From a bacterium (GTDB lineage: Bacteria > Patescibacteriota > Patescibacteriia > Patescibacteriales > GWC2-42-12), in NCBI GenBank assembly GCA_030655095.1, contig JAURWF010000058.1, forward strand, positions 1 through 27,325: a DNA stretch of 27,325 nt. The letters are read 5' to 3'. Below the pieces are notes generated by a model, which did no database searches, had not been told where the DNA came from, and worked only from the letters and a program-made list of their open reading frames with translations. A program made the position numbers and the translations under genes. Shown here in pieces: positions 1 to 7,538 of the stretch; position 1 is the stretch's first letter; the number at the start of each line of letters is the position of its first letter.

Positions 1-308
1 CAATTAGCACACAGGAAAACAAAGGAGACAAAATGGATATTTTGTATGATTTTCTGACCAGCATTACTTTTAGAATGCAGATAGAATCTATTGTTGAAGT
101 TTTTACTTCAATGAAAATTGCTTTAGATGGTGAAAAAAGAGCCATGCAACGTATTTGGAAAGAACGTGAAAAACAAATTGAGAAGGTTGTTACCAATACA
201 ATTGATATGTATGGTTCTATAAGAGGAATTGCCGGAAATGCCATTCTATCAGTAAAAGCGTTGGAATTACCGGGAGAAAATGAAGACCAACAAAACTTAT
301 TGGAGTAG
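1..308 (+). CDS. DUF2130 family protein, C-terminal end (5' end outside the window)
   Basis: The reading frame is already open at base 3 and runs to TAG at 306-308. The ATG at 33 is therefore internal, and this is the last ~101 codons of a larger gene. The pattern 'YDFLTS..FR.QIE.IVE.FT.MK..LD.EKRAMQRIWKEREKQIEKV..NT..MYGSIRGIAG' is the recognisable C-terminal core of DUF2130 proteins, a poorly characterised family with a coiled-coil N-terminal part (family knowledge). The end 'LSVKALELPGENED' is also typical of that family's C-terminus. The stop overlaps the next start by one base (TAGTG), so the two genes are probably translationally coupled. No function is assigned. The family call is from recognition, not a search. 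Confidence 0.75.
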   Translation, partial: ISTQENKGDKMDILYDFLTSITFRMQIESIVEVFTSMKIALDGEKRAMQRIWKEREKQIEKVVTNTIDMYGSIRGIAGNAILSVKALELPGENEDQQNLLE

Positions 309-1267
309 TGTCTAATTTTACATCATCTTATTATAAACTTATGAAAAACTCTAATCATTTTTTTAATTTTTTTATTGAAATGATGGCAGATATTCCTGAA
401 AATCATTTGTCCAATTTTGAAGATTTATTAAATATTTTACTATCAATGTTTTCAGACAGAATTAAAGATAATAATGTAAAGTTTGAAAATGAAAGGTTAT
501 ATTATTTGAATTTATTATCACAAAAAATTCTTGTACACGGTTTTTCAATAAAAAGTTTAACTAATGGAATAACTTTAGAATCTTCTATTAATAACTTCAG
601 CACTAATATGTTCGAGCCTTTTTCAATTTACAGTATTGAAAGAACATTAATTGAAAACTATCTAGTTCAAAACTATTTATCTAACTCTTCAGAAAATGAG
701 GACACTTTAGATTGTAGATTTGCAATATGGATGAGATATGGTATTAATAAAAGAAATATTTTACCTGAAAGTGATGAGGAAAAAAGAGTTGTTGAACTGG
801 ATAATAAAGCTATTGAGAATTTTGAAAATCAAATAAAATCTAAAGAATGTTATAAAAATCTATCTCAAAAGAAAAAAGAAAGTTTTTTTAAAACAATTAA
901 CAAAGAATGGAAAATTTTGTTTTTTGAAGATAAATTTAAACCCATAAGTTGGAGTGAACTAATTAATGAAGCAGGAATTAAGGACGGTATTAATGATAAA
1001 ATTTATAATTTTCTTTCCTGGCATGCACATTCACAAAGCATTTCTATTTTGCAATTTAAAGAAATGTGGGACACTAATTCAGAGCAGGAAGCCATAATTC
1101 AATCTATTAAAAAAGTTAATATGTTTATTGCTTTTTTAATAGCAGACATAATTCTTTCAAACAATGATTTTGAAAATACTTATTACAGTTTAAGTGAAGA
1201 GCATAAAAATATGGTTAACTATTATAATTTTTCTTTTAGGAGTGATTTATATTTGATTAAAAGCTAG
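308..1267 (+). CDS. hypothetical protein, weakly DUF5677-like
   Basis: The gene encodes 319 residues and starts with GTG at 308, which shares its G with the stop codon of the preceding DUF2130 gene. There is no signal peptide, and the protein looks soluble and largely alpha-helical. A helix around residues 105-125 (SIYSIERTLIENYLVQNYL) and a later 'W.ELINEAG..DGINDKIYNFLSWHAHSQSISI' segment (residues ~223-250) resemble the arrangement in DUF5677-type proteins, where a conserved Ser/His-containing helix follows an Arg/Glu helix. This resemblance is weak and is inference. The one-base overlap suggests the protein acts with the DUF2130 protein. I do not recognise a catalytic motif. Low GC and high Lys/Asn content match the rest of the window. 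Confidence 0.6.
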   Translation: MSNFTSSYYKLMKNSNHFFNFFIEMMADIPENHLSNFEDLLNILLSMFSDRIKDNNVKFENERLYYLNLLSQKILVHGFSIKSLTNGITLESSINNFSTNMFEPFSIYSIERTLIENYLVQNYLSNSSENEDTLDCRFAIWMRYGINKRNILPESDEEKRVVELDNKAIENFENQIKSKECYKNLSQKKKESFFKTINKEWKILFFEDKFKPISWSELINEAGIKDGINDKIYNFLSWHAHSQSISILQFKEMWDTNSEQEAIIQSIKKVNMFIAFLIADIILSNNDFENTYYSLSEEHKNMVNYYNFSFRSDLYLIKS

Positions 1268-1400
1268 ACAGTGGAAAATATAAATTATTGATTTAATTAA
1301 ACAGAATGAAACGATTTTTAAACCTTAATAAAATTTATGCTTACTTTTAAACTAAAAATAATAGATTAACAAACGATTTCTTTTGACAGAAAAATTAACA

Positions 1401-2402
1401 ATGGAGAAAAAAACAAGTATTAAATTAAACTTTTTTGAAATGTTTAAATATGTTATTTTTTTTATTTTTTTTAGTACTCAATTTTATGCACAAAGCAATA
1501 TATCAGGTTATATACCAATTAATGATAGTTTACAAAACGAACAATTAGTATTTTTAGCTAAATATAATAAAGAGACTCCTTATTCTAAAAAAGATTCAAA
1601 AATTATTGCAACTATCCCAATTGACGAAAATGGCTTTTTCAATTTAAATAAAGCACTTTCTGAAAAGCAAGAATTATATTTTATATACTTAAATAATAAC
1701 CCAATTACATCGCAAGAATTTATTTTATCAAATAATGACTCCATATTTTTTCAGAAAAGCAATATCCCGTTTGCCATTTTCAAAAACACAAACCAGACAG
1801 ATAAGGAATGGCAAAAATTAAAAGTTTTTAAAAATAGGTTAGACACCAGTAAATTTAACCAAAAGAAATATTTAAATGAAATACGTATTTATTCTAAAGA
1901 TTCACTTCAAATTTTAGCGGTGAAATTACTAAGTATTAAAGAACTTGACAATAAAAAATTACTCGAAAAAGATATTTTACTTAACACAATTTACTATATC
2001 AAACTCTTAGAAGAATTAAAGTCAAGCGATATTAATCCTGATGAGTATATCTTTTTGGAAAATAAATTAGCGATACAAACCTTGAACAAAACTACAAAAA
2101 AATATGTTATCAGTAAATGGGCAAACATTGTTTTAGGATGTTTAGTTTTAAGTTTACTTTTTTATATATACTCTTCAAAAAGAATAAAAAAAATGGCTAT
2201 AGTTGATAATTTAAGCAAGCAAGAGATTAACATTAAAAACTATATTTTACAAGGTAAAAGCAATAAAGAAATTGCTGATGAATTATTCATTAGCCTAAGT
2301 ACGGTTAAAACTCATATATCAAGTATCTATAACAAACTAAATGTTTCAAACAGAGGAGAATTACTTCTAAAATCAAAAAATAGTACGGGTACTAGTACTT
2401 AA
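1401..2402 (+). CDS. membrane-anchored LuxR/GerE-type transcriptional regulator
   Basis: The protein has three parts. A signal peptide (MFKYVIFFIFF...FYA|QS) is followed by an exported N-terminal domain of ~200 residues that resembles DUF4369-like beta domains of Bacteroidetes. A single transmembrane helix follows (WANIVLGCLVLSLLFYIY, about residue 245 of the TTG-started form). The C-terminal ~60 residues are a LuxR-type helix-turn-helix (LSKQEINIKNYILQGKSNKEIADELF.SLSTVKTHISSIYNKLNVSNRGELL). This suggests a one-component sensor that reads an exported signal and binds DNA from the membrane (inference). I prefer ATG 1401; the frame can also start at TTG 1383, and the hydrophobic signal really begins near ATG 1440. 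The next gene, 76 bp downstream, is an outer-membrane barrel with a 9-bp dyad in front of it, a plausible target. Confidence 0.75.
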   Translation: MEKKTSIKLNFFEMFKYVIFFIFFSTQFYAQSNISGYIPINDSLQNEQLVFLAKYNKETPYSKKDSKIIATIPIDENGFFNLNKALSEKQELYFIYLNNNPITSQEFILSNNDSIFFQKSNIPFAIFKNTNQTDKEWQKLKVFKNRLDTSKFNQKKYLNEIRIYSKDSLQILAVKLLSIKELDNKKLLEKDILLNTIYYIKLLEELKSSDINPDEYIFLENKLAIQTLNKTTKKYVISKWANIVLGCLVLSLLFYIYSSKRIKKMAIVDNLSKQEINIKNYILQGKSNKEIADELFISLSTVKTHISSIYNKLNVSNRGELLLKSKNSTGTST

Positions 2403-2432
2403 TTCAACCCTGTATTTTACTTATTTTTTAAC

Positions 2433-2464
2433 ATTGTTGTAGTTCTTTGCACTTATACAACAAT
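2433..2464. promoter_or_regulatory. 9-bp inverted repeat, candidate operator between regulator and barrel gene
   Basis: ATTGTTGTA (2433-2441) and TACAACAAT (2456-2464) are perfect inverted copies separated by 14 bases. They sit 15 bp before the ATG of the outer-membrane barrel gene and just after the LuxR-type regulator gene. The centre contains CTTTG, part of a poor -7-like box. The stem has no U-tract, so it is unlikely to be a terminator. An operator or a 5'-UTR hairpin are both possible. Confidence 0.4.
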
Positions 2465-2478
2465 TAAAATAAGTTAGT

Positions 2479-4803
2479 ATGAGCCTTAGAATTAAAATTA
2501 TATTCTTTTTAATTATTCACAATACAGTATTTGCCCAAAATAAATTTAATATTTCAGGAACAATAACTAATCAAAAAGAATCTCTAACAACTTCTGGAGA
2601 TGCTTTATTATTGACTGAAACAGAAGGAGAATTAATTAAATATACTTCAATTAACGAAGGCAAGTTTTCAATTAAATCAATACCCAAAGGAACTTATCTA
2701 TTAAAAATTTCTTACTTTGGATTTGAAGATTATAAACAAGTAATCATTCTTGATAAAAACATTGAAATTAAAATAACTCTAAAAGCAATTTCAATCCAAC
2801 TTAGCGAAGTGCAAATAACGGCGAGTAAAAAACCCTTTGAAAATAGAAATGGAAATATTATTGTTAATATTGAAAATACCATTTTTTCTAAAGAAGCTAA
2901 TCCAATTGATTTACTTTCCAAACTTCCAAATATTCAAATAGGCACTAACAGAGAGTCTATTAACATCATAGGAAAGGGTAATCCATTAATTTATTTAGGT
3001 AAACAACAAATTTCTATAGATGAACTCAATAGTATTTCAATAGATAATATCAAAAATATTGAAATTATAAATAATCCATCTTCTAAATATGAAGCCGATG
3101 GAAGAGCTGTTATACTGATTACTCGTAAAACGAGTAATCAAGAAGGTTCAAAAATTTCTTTATCAGAAACTGCTTCTTTCAGGAGATATTTCAGTAATTT
3201 TTTTAGTAGTAATTTGAGTTTTAAAAAAAATAGACTTGAAGTTAAATTTAATGCGTCTTATAATAAATTAAAGTTTTGGGAAAGCAATGGTGCCAATTAT
3301 CAAATAACAGATAGAAATGTTACTTCTAATTATTTAGTTGAAGCAATAAGTCCCCGAAAGGAATATATTATTGGAGGTGGAGTTTATTATCAAATTAATG
3401 ATGTCGATTATTTTTCAATAAGCTCAAATTTGAGAACCCAAAATGAAATATTCCCTATAATAACAAGTTCCTATTATAAGGAAAATTTAAATGAAAATAC
3501 TGTTAAATCATTTAGCGAAAATGATTCTAAAAGATTATTTTCCAGTACAAATATTAATTATTCAAAATCATTTAAAAAATTAGGAAACTTATTTTTAGGG
3601 GGACAATACACAAACTATAATCAAAATTTAAAAAGCCATATTTCAAATAATTTTAACAATACTTCTTTTGAAGATTCTCAAAATAGATTTCAAGATTTTA
3701 CGATAAAATCAACAACATTAAAAGGAGATTATGAAAAGAAATTTAATGAAAACGTTGAACTAGAAATTGGTGCTAACTTATTAAATACAAATTCATACTC
3801 TATAGCCGAAATCGAAAATTTGAATCCTCAAAATTTTAATAATTCATATTATGATTACTCAGAAAAAGGTAAATCTTTTTATACACAATTGTCATGGGAA
3901 TTAAAAAAAGTAAGTTATGCTATTGGGTTACGAGTAGAAAAAACACACATAAAAGGAAAGTTTACAGATAGTAGCGAATTTTTAGTAAATAGAAAAAACA
4001 CTGATATCTTCCCGAAAGTAAGTATTAATTTTCCAATTGATAGTACAGCCACTTTCTCTTTTAATTATGGCAAAAGCATTCAAAGACCTAATTATTCTAA
4101 AGCAAGTTCTATCACGACCTTTATAAATCCGTTTTTAGAATTTAGTAATAATATCAATTTAAAATCTACTTTAACAGATGAAGTTTCAATAAATTTCCAG
4201 CTAAAAGATAAATCAATTACAGCTCTTTATTACAATTCCGAAAACCCTGTACATTATAGTTTGATTTATGATGTGAATAATGACAAAACAATAATGTTTC
4301 CTTCCAATTTCAAAAAAGAATATGGTATAAATATTGATTTGACGATTCCTTTAAAACATAAATTCTGGAATTCAACAAATCTATTAAGTTTTGTAGTAAA
4401 TACTATAGATGATCCTAAAGCAACAAATTCAAAAACAAGACCTTATTTATATTTCTACAGCAATCATGAGTTTAAAATTGACAATTCAAGTTCCATAGGT
4501 ATTAATGGATGGGGATTGACAAAACGTAATGAAGGAATTTTTGAAAGAAATGCACTTTTTGTACTCAATGCATCTATTACCAAAAAGTTCTTTGATAAGT
4601 TAGAAACTACACTTAGCTTCAATGATATTTTTGATAATTTACAGTATAAGGAAAGTTATTTATTACAAAATATAAAAGCGAAAAATATTTTTTACTCAGA
4701 CAGAAATAAAATATCAATATCCTTAAAATACTCCTTCGGAGAAATTAAAAACATTGCTTATAAAAATAAAGATATTGATGAAAATTTAAATAGGATTAAG
4801 TAA
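2479..4803 (+). CDS. outer-membrane beta-barrel protein (CarboxypepD_reg-like + plug-like + OMP_b-brl_3 type)
   Basis: The protein has 774 residues. A signal peptide (1-~19, ...NTVFAQ) is followed by a CarboxypepD_reg-like beta-sandwich (residues ~24-105, 'ISGTITNQKE...GKFSIKSIPKGTYLLKISYFGFEDYKQ'). A plug-like domain comes next (~110-215; 'DLLSKLPNIQI...IKNIEIINNPSSKYEADGRAVILITRK'), then a long run of alternating beta strands with 'FNYGKSIQRPNY' in the middle, typical of the outer-membrane beta-barrel family 3. I see no clear TonB box. By family it is an outer-membrane protein related to TonB-dependent receptors, of unknown ligand. It pairs with the membrane LuxR-type regulator just upstream. 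A second protein of the same family lies at 13574-15934 before the RiPP genes. Confidence 0.85.
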   Translation: MSLRIKIIFFLIIHNTVFAQNKFNISGTITNQKESLTTSGDALLLTETEGELIKYTSINEGKFSIKSIPKGTYLLKISYFGFEDYKQVIILDKNIEIKITLKAISIQLSEVQITASKKPFENRNGNIIVNIENTIFSKEANPIDLLSKLPNIQIGTNRESINIIGKGNPLIYLGKQQISIDELNSISIDNIKNIEIINNPSSKYEADGRAVILITRKTSNQEGSKISLSETASFRRYFSNFFSSNLSFKKNRLEVKFNASYNKLKFWESNGANYQITDRNVTSNYLVEAISPRKEYIIGGGVYYQINDVDYFSISSNLRTQNEIFPIITSSYYKENLNENTVKSFSENDSKRLFSSTNINYSKSFKKLGNLFLGGQYTNYNQNLKSHISNNFNNTSFEDSQNRFQDFTIKSTTLKGDYEKKFNENVELEIGANLLNTNSYSIAEIENLNPQNFNNSYYDYSEKGKSFYTQLSWELKKVSYAIGLRVEKTHIKGKFTDSSEFLVNRKNTDIFPKVSINFPIDSTATFSFNYGKSIQRPNYSKASSITTFINPFLEFSNNINLKSTLTDEVSINFQLKDKSITALYYNSENPVHYSLIYDVNNDKTIMFPSNFKKEYGINIDLTIPLKHKFWNSTNLLSFVVNTIDDPKATNSKTRPYLYFYSNHEFKIDNSSSIGINGWGLTKRNEGIFERNALFVLNASITKKFFDKLETTLSFNDIFDNLQYKESYLLQNIKAKNIFYSDRNKISISLKYSFGEIKNIAYKNKDIDENLNRIK

Positions 4804-5899
4804 TAAAAGACCTATCTATATTATTTATTTTAAAGACACTATTTTAAATATTTTATTGGTAAACTTCCCTTCTTTTAATTTCATTAAAAGTAAATATAGG
4901 TATTTTTACTTTCTCTATAAATTTTATGGGTAATTGATATGGTGCGATCTTAGAATCTTGCATATTTTGTAAATTTATTTTTGTAGCTCATTTTAGTAGT
5001 AAAAATAGCTCAAAAAAATACAATAATTGAGCTTTAAAATTAATTTATATGAGCCTTAAATTATTAGAAATAAATTTAACTTATTTTTTATAGCTCATAG
5101 AACTCCATAATAAAGCTCATTTCTATCAGGAATTTGAGCCCTATTTCAGAGCCAAGTGAGCTTTATAATTGTTTAAAAACATTCTTGAAAAACTGATTGC
5201 ACAACACCTACCCCAACGCTTTTTTTTATTGATTGTAAACATTAATAAATTTAGTACCTCTCTCAGTGTATAGAAATGTTTTTAAGTACACATATTTTTG
5301 ATATTTGTTTCAAATTATCTTTTAGTTTCTTTTTCAAATATCCTTCTTTTATCGGTTTTGTATTATGATTTGTGCGACGTAAAAGTTGGAGATTTTTCGC
5401 CATAGCAATATTATTATTGAATGTTTATCAGTTTGCTAGTTTAATTTTAAGCATAAATTATATACAGTGGCCTGTTGAACAAGCTATTCAGCATCTATAA
5501 TTACCTTGTAAACGACGAGAAAATGTTCATGTCTTAAAACTTTAAAAACTTATAGTAGAATTTTGAACGAATAATTAAACACGAGAATAATATCTACAGA
5601 ATATGAGTAAAAAATCACATAAAAATACCATTACCTAACTGGACTTGGTGGCAAACAAATCTGGTAATTCAAGTTGGTTCAAAGGTTAATGAAAAGGAAA
5701 TACAGGATCTTAAAATAAATAACAATAGTTGAATTATAAAAAATTATGATAAAGATGAATAATCAAAATGAAATAGAAATATTTTAATATTTACTGATAA
5801 AAGGAAGAAAGTGTAATGTGTATTAAATAATTCTTCAGTTTAGTAAGCGAAACACATAACACTTTATAGTTGTTAAAATCTTGTTAATAATTAAATATA
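4804..5899. other. gene-poor stretch of ~1.1 kb between the barrel gene and the toxin gene
   Basis: No convincing gene is present on either strand. The stretch holds the phased AGCTCA array (4985-5162, listed separately) and scattered short open stretches. The longest sensible one is a ~40-codon piece at about 5608-5733 reading 'IPLPNWTWWQTNLVIQVGSKVNEKEIQDL'. It has no usable start and is interrupted on both sides, so it may be a decayed gene fragment. No tRNA, terminator or CRISPR repeat was recognised. Confidence 0.6.
4985..5162. repeat. two copies of a four-site AGCTCA dyad array with 21-22 bp phasing
   Basis: AGCTCA occurs at 4985, 5007, 5092 and 5114. Its reverse complement TGAGCT, or the one-base variant TGAGCC, occurs at 5028, 5050, 5135 and 5157. 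Each block reads forward, forward, reverse, reverse and is exactly symmetric: block 1 is centred on 5020 for both site pairs, and block 2 on 5127 for both. Block 2 is block 1 shifted by exactly 107 bp for all four sites. Spacing between neighbours is 21-22 bp, two helical turns, so all sites face one side of the DNA. The bases between sites are not conserved. This geometry suggests binding sites of an oligomeric DNA-binding protein, such as a regulator, recombinase or replication factor; the protein is unknown. Confidence 0.7.
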
Positions 5900-5938
5900 C
5901 AACTTTAAAGTTGGATATGAATTTTTTTCATATATTTG
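5900..5938 (+). promoter_or_regulatory. promoter of the toxin-antitoxin operon overlapped by two palindromes
   Basis: A -33 box TTG (5911-5913), exactly 17 bases and TATATTTG (5931-5938) give a perfect match to the Bacteroidetes promoter pattern TTG-N17-TAnnTTTG. The perfect 14-bp palindrome CAACTTTAAAGTTG (5900-5913) covers the -33 box. A second dyad, ATATGAA (5915-5921) / TTCATAT (5927-5933), fills the spacer and enters the -7 box. Operators placed like this are usual for autoregulated toxin-antitoxin operons. The predicted transcript starts only ~10 bases before the toxin ATG at 5956. Confidence 0.7.
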
Positions 5939-5955
5939 TAAAATGAAAACATATC

Positions 5956-6306
5956 ATGATAACAAAACAACAAGTAAAAATTTTTCTTCGAGAATTTAAA
6001 GAGAAAATAAAAATTTGGGATATTCTTTTTTTAGATGGCAGGAAAGAGAATTCCCAAACACTTGCTGATTTGGAGTTGATGCCAGTCGAAAGGAAGAAAG
6101 TTCTTGAAAAGTTAGAACTTGAAAATTATTGCCAAGGGCCTTTAGAAGAAAATCAATTTGGAGGTTCTGAAATGTGGGTTTTTGGCAAGAGACTAAAAGG
6201 AAAAGAGATATATATAAAAATAACACTTGGGAGGGAAAACAAAAGTGCTATTTGTATTTCTTTTCATATAGCAGAATTCCCAATGAAATATCACCAGTTT
6301 AAGTAG
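5956..6306 (+). CDS. MqsR-like type II toxin (predicted mRNA interferase)
   Basis: The protein has 116 residues. The C-terminal half 'NYCQGPLEENQFGGSEMWVFGKRLKGKEIYIKITLGRENKSAICISFHIAEFPMKY' is the signature of the MqsR/RelE-fold toxins common in Bacteroidetes and Chlorobi. It has the conserved C.GP, G..MWVFG, YIKI and C.SFH.AE.PM blocks. By family it cuts mRNA in a ribosome-independent manner until bound by its antitoxin. Its gene comes first in a two-gene operon, seven bases before the antitoxin ATG, as in mqsRA and unlike many other toxin-antitoxin pairs. The promoter lies immediately upstream. The exact cleavage specificity cannot be read from sequence. Confidence 0.75.
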   Translation: MITKQQVKIFLREFKEKIKIWDILFLDGRKENSQTLADLELMPVERKKVLEKLELENYCQGPLEENQFGGSEMWVFGKRLKGKEIYIKITLGRENKSAICISFHIAEFPMKYHQFK

Positions 6307-6313
6307 TTTTTTT

Positions 6314-7333
6314 ATGAAAAGTCCAGTAACAGGTAAAGAAATGTCTATTCAAGTTAGAAATATGGAAATAATATTTAGAAAGGAAGTTTTCTTTGTTAAT
6401 TATCCAAGTTTTTATTGTAAAGACAGTAATGAGTATTTTACAGATACAGTGTTTGATACTATTAAAATGAAACAAGTTTATAATCAGTATCGCGACAAGC
6501 ACAACTTACCTTTTCCAGAAGAAATCAAAGAAATTAGAGGTAAGTATGGTTTATCAGCAACTAAAATGTCTGAATTATTAGGCTTTGGTATTAATAGTTA
6601 TAGAAATTATGAGAGTGGAGAAGTGCCAAGTCAAGCAAATGCGAATTTAATTCAGTTAGCAAGTGATCCAAGAAAATTCAAAACTTTAGTTGAACTTAGT
6701 AGCTTTTTAGAAGAAGATTCATTTGAGAAGGAGTCTCTTTTAAAAATTGTTGATAAACTTATATTAGATAAAGAAAAAGAAGATAATATGTTTTTTGTCA
6801 GATTTGAGGATTATTTATTGGGTAAAAGTTTGCCCGACATGAATACAGGTTATATCGGTCCAAATCTGAAAAAATTAACAGAAATGATTGTTTTTTTTGC
6901 TGAGAGGTTTAAGCCTTACAAAACCCAGTTAAACAAATTATTATTTTATAGTGATTTCTATTATTATCGTTTAAATGCTGCTTCTATAAGTGGTACTAGG
7001 TATAGAGCCATTGAGAGAGGACCTGTCCCTGATAATTATGACAGTATTTTTGACTATGTTGTGCGGAATCATCATGTCAATATTAAAGAATCAGTTTGGT
7101 CAAATGGATTTAGTGAAGAGTTTGTGTCATCTCCTGATAGAAAATTCAATTCAGAATTATTTAATGAGGCTGAGTTAATGGTTTTAGAAAAAGTTAATAC
7201 TGTTTTTAGTGGTAAAAGCACAAAAGAAATAGTTGATATTAGTCATGAAGAAGATGCTTGGATTGAAAATTTTAACAATGGAAAGAGTTTAATAGATTAT
7301 AAATATGCGTTTAACCTTAAATATTTAAGCTGA
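6314..7333 (+). CDS. Panacea-domain antitoxin with MqsA-like zinc-finger remnant and HTH
   Basis: The protein has 339 residues in three parts. The N-terminus (residues 1-45, 'SPVTGKEM...FRKEVFFVNYPSFYCKDSNEYF') has the layout of a YgiT/MqsA zinc finger, but three of its four cysteines are replaced (S3, T6, S38; only C35 remains). Residues ~69-118 form an MqsA/XRE-type helix-turn-helix (LSATKMSELLGFGINSYRNYESGEVPSQANANLIQLASDP). Residues ~183-335 are a Panacea/SocA-like (DUF4065) domain, seen in 'LNKLLFYSDFYYYRL...ISGTRYRAIERGPVPDNYDSIFDYV'. Panacea domains are known to neutralise many unrelated toxins. Here the protein should both neutralise the MqsR-like toxin and repress the shared promoter through its HTH. 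It ends just before the 7343-7376 hairpin. Confidence 0.8.
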   Translation: MKSPVTGKEMSIQVRNMEIIFRKEVFFVNYPSFYCKDSNEYFTDTVFDTIKMKQVYNQYRDKHNLPFPEEIKEIRGKYGLSATKMSELLGFGINSYRNYESGEVPSQANANLIQLASDPRKFKTLVELSSFLEEDSFEKESLLKIVDKLILDKEKEDNMFFVRFEDYLLGKSLPDMNTGYIGPNLKKLTEMIVFFAERFKPYKTQLNKLLFYSDFYYYRLNAASISGTRYRAIERGPVPDNYDSIFDYVVRNHHVNIKESVWSNGFSEEFVSSPDRKFNSELFNEAELMVLEKVNTVFSGKSTKEIVDISHEEDAWIENFNNGKSLIDYKYAFNLKYLS

Positions 7334-7334
7334 T

Positions 7335-7376
7335 AAAAAAATAACCCAAGTAGTAATTGGCGTTACTAAATGGGTT
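7335..7376 (-). terminator. bidirectional hairpin terminator, stronger on the minus strand
   Basis: A 14-bp stem with two mismatches (7343-7356 with 7363-7376, six-base loop) lies 10 bp after the antitoxin stop. Read on the minus strand it is followed by an almost pure U-tract (TTATTTTTTTAT, complement of ~7331-7342). On the plus strand the downstream sequence is less U-rich. It could end the toxin-antitoxin transcript and also a short minus-strand transcript that starts near 7455. Confidence 0.55.
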
Positions 7377-7493
7377 TATGCGGATAAAATAATAAAAATA
7401 AGTTCGACACTTAATCATTTCAGAGGCTTATCACCTTTGTTATTATCCATTTTATGTTTTGCAAATATACTTAATTTATATATGTAAAACAAA
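7343..7493 (-). ncRNA. candidate minus-strand small RNA or small-peptide transcript
   Basis: On the minus strand there is a perfect -7 box TATATTTG (complement of 7462-7469), a TTTG (complement of 7490-7493) 20 bases upstream of it, and a hairpin plus U-tract terminator about 110-120 bases downstream. Together these bound a short independent transcription unit between the toxin-antitoxin operon and the ubiquitin-like operon, reading against both. It contains an 11-residue ORF MDNNKGDKPLK (ATG at 7450, stop 7415-7417) followed in frame by a hydrophobic stretch. No RNA family was recognised. This is inferred from signals only. Confidence 0.3.
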
Positions 7494-7538
7494 TTATAGC
7501 CTGAGTCTGGATATTCCTTCTTAAAGCTCGAAAAACAA

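Noticed and set aside
2730..2921. 63-codon minus-strand ORF inside the barrel gene
   Set aside because: Shadow of a real gene with clear domains on the plus strand.
4985..5162. CRISPR array
   Set aside because: The repeated unit is only 6 bases, alternates in orientation, and spacing is ~15 bases; no cas genes are present. It is better explained as binding sites.
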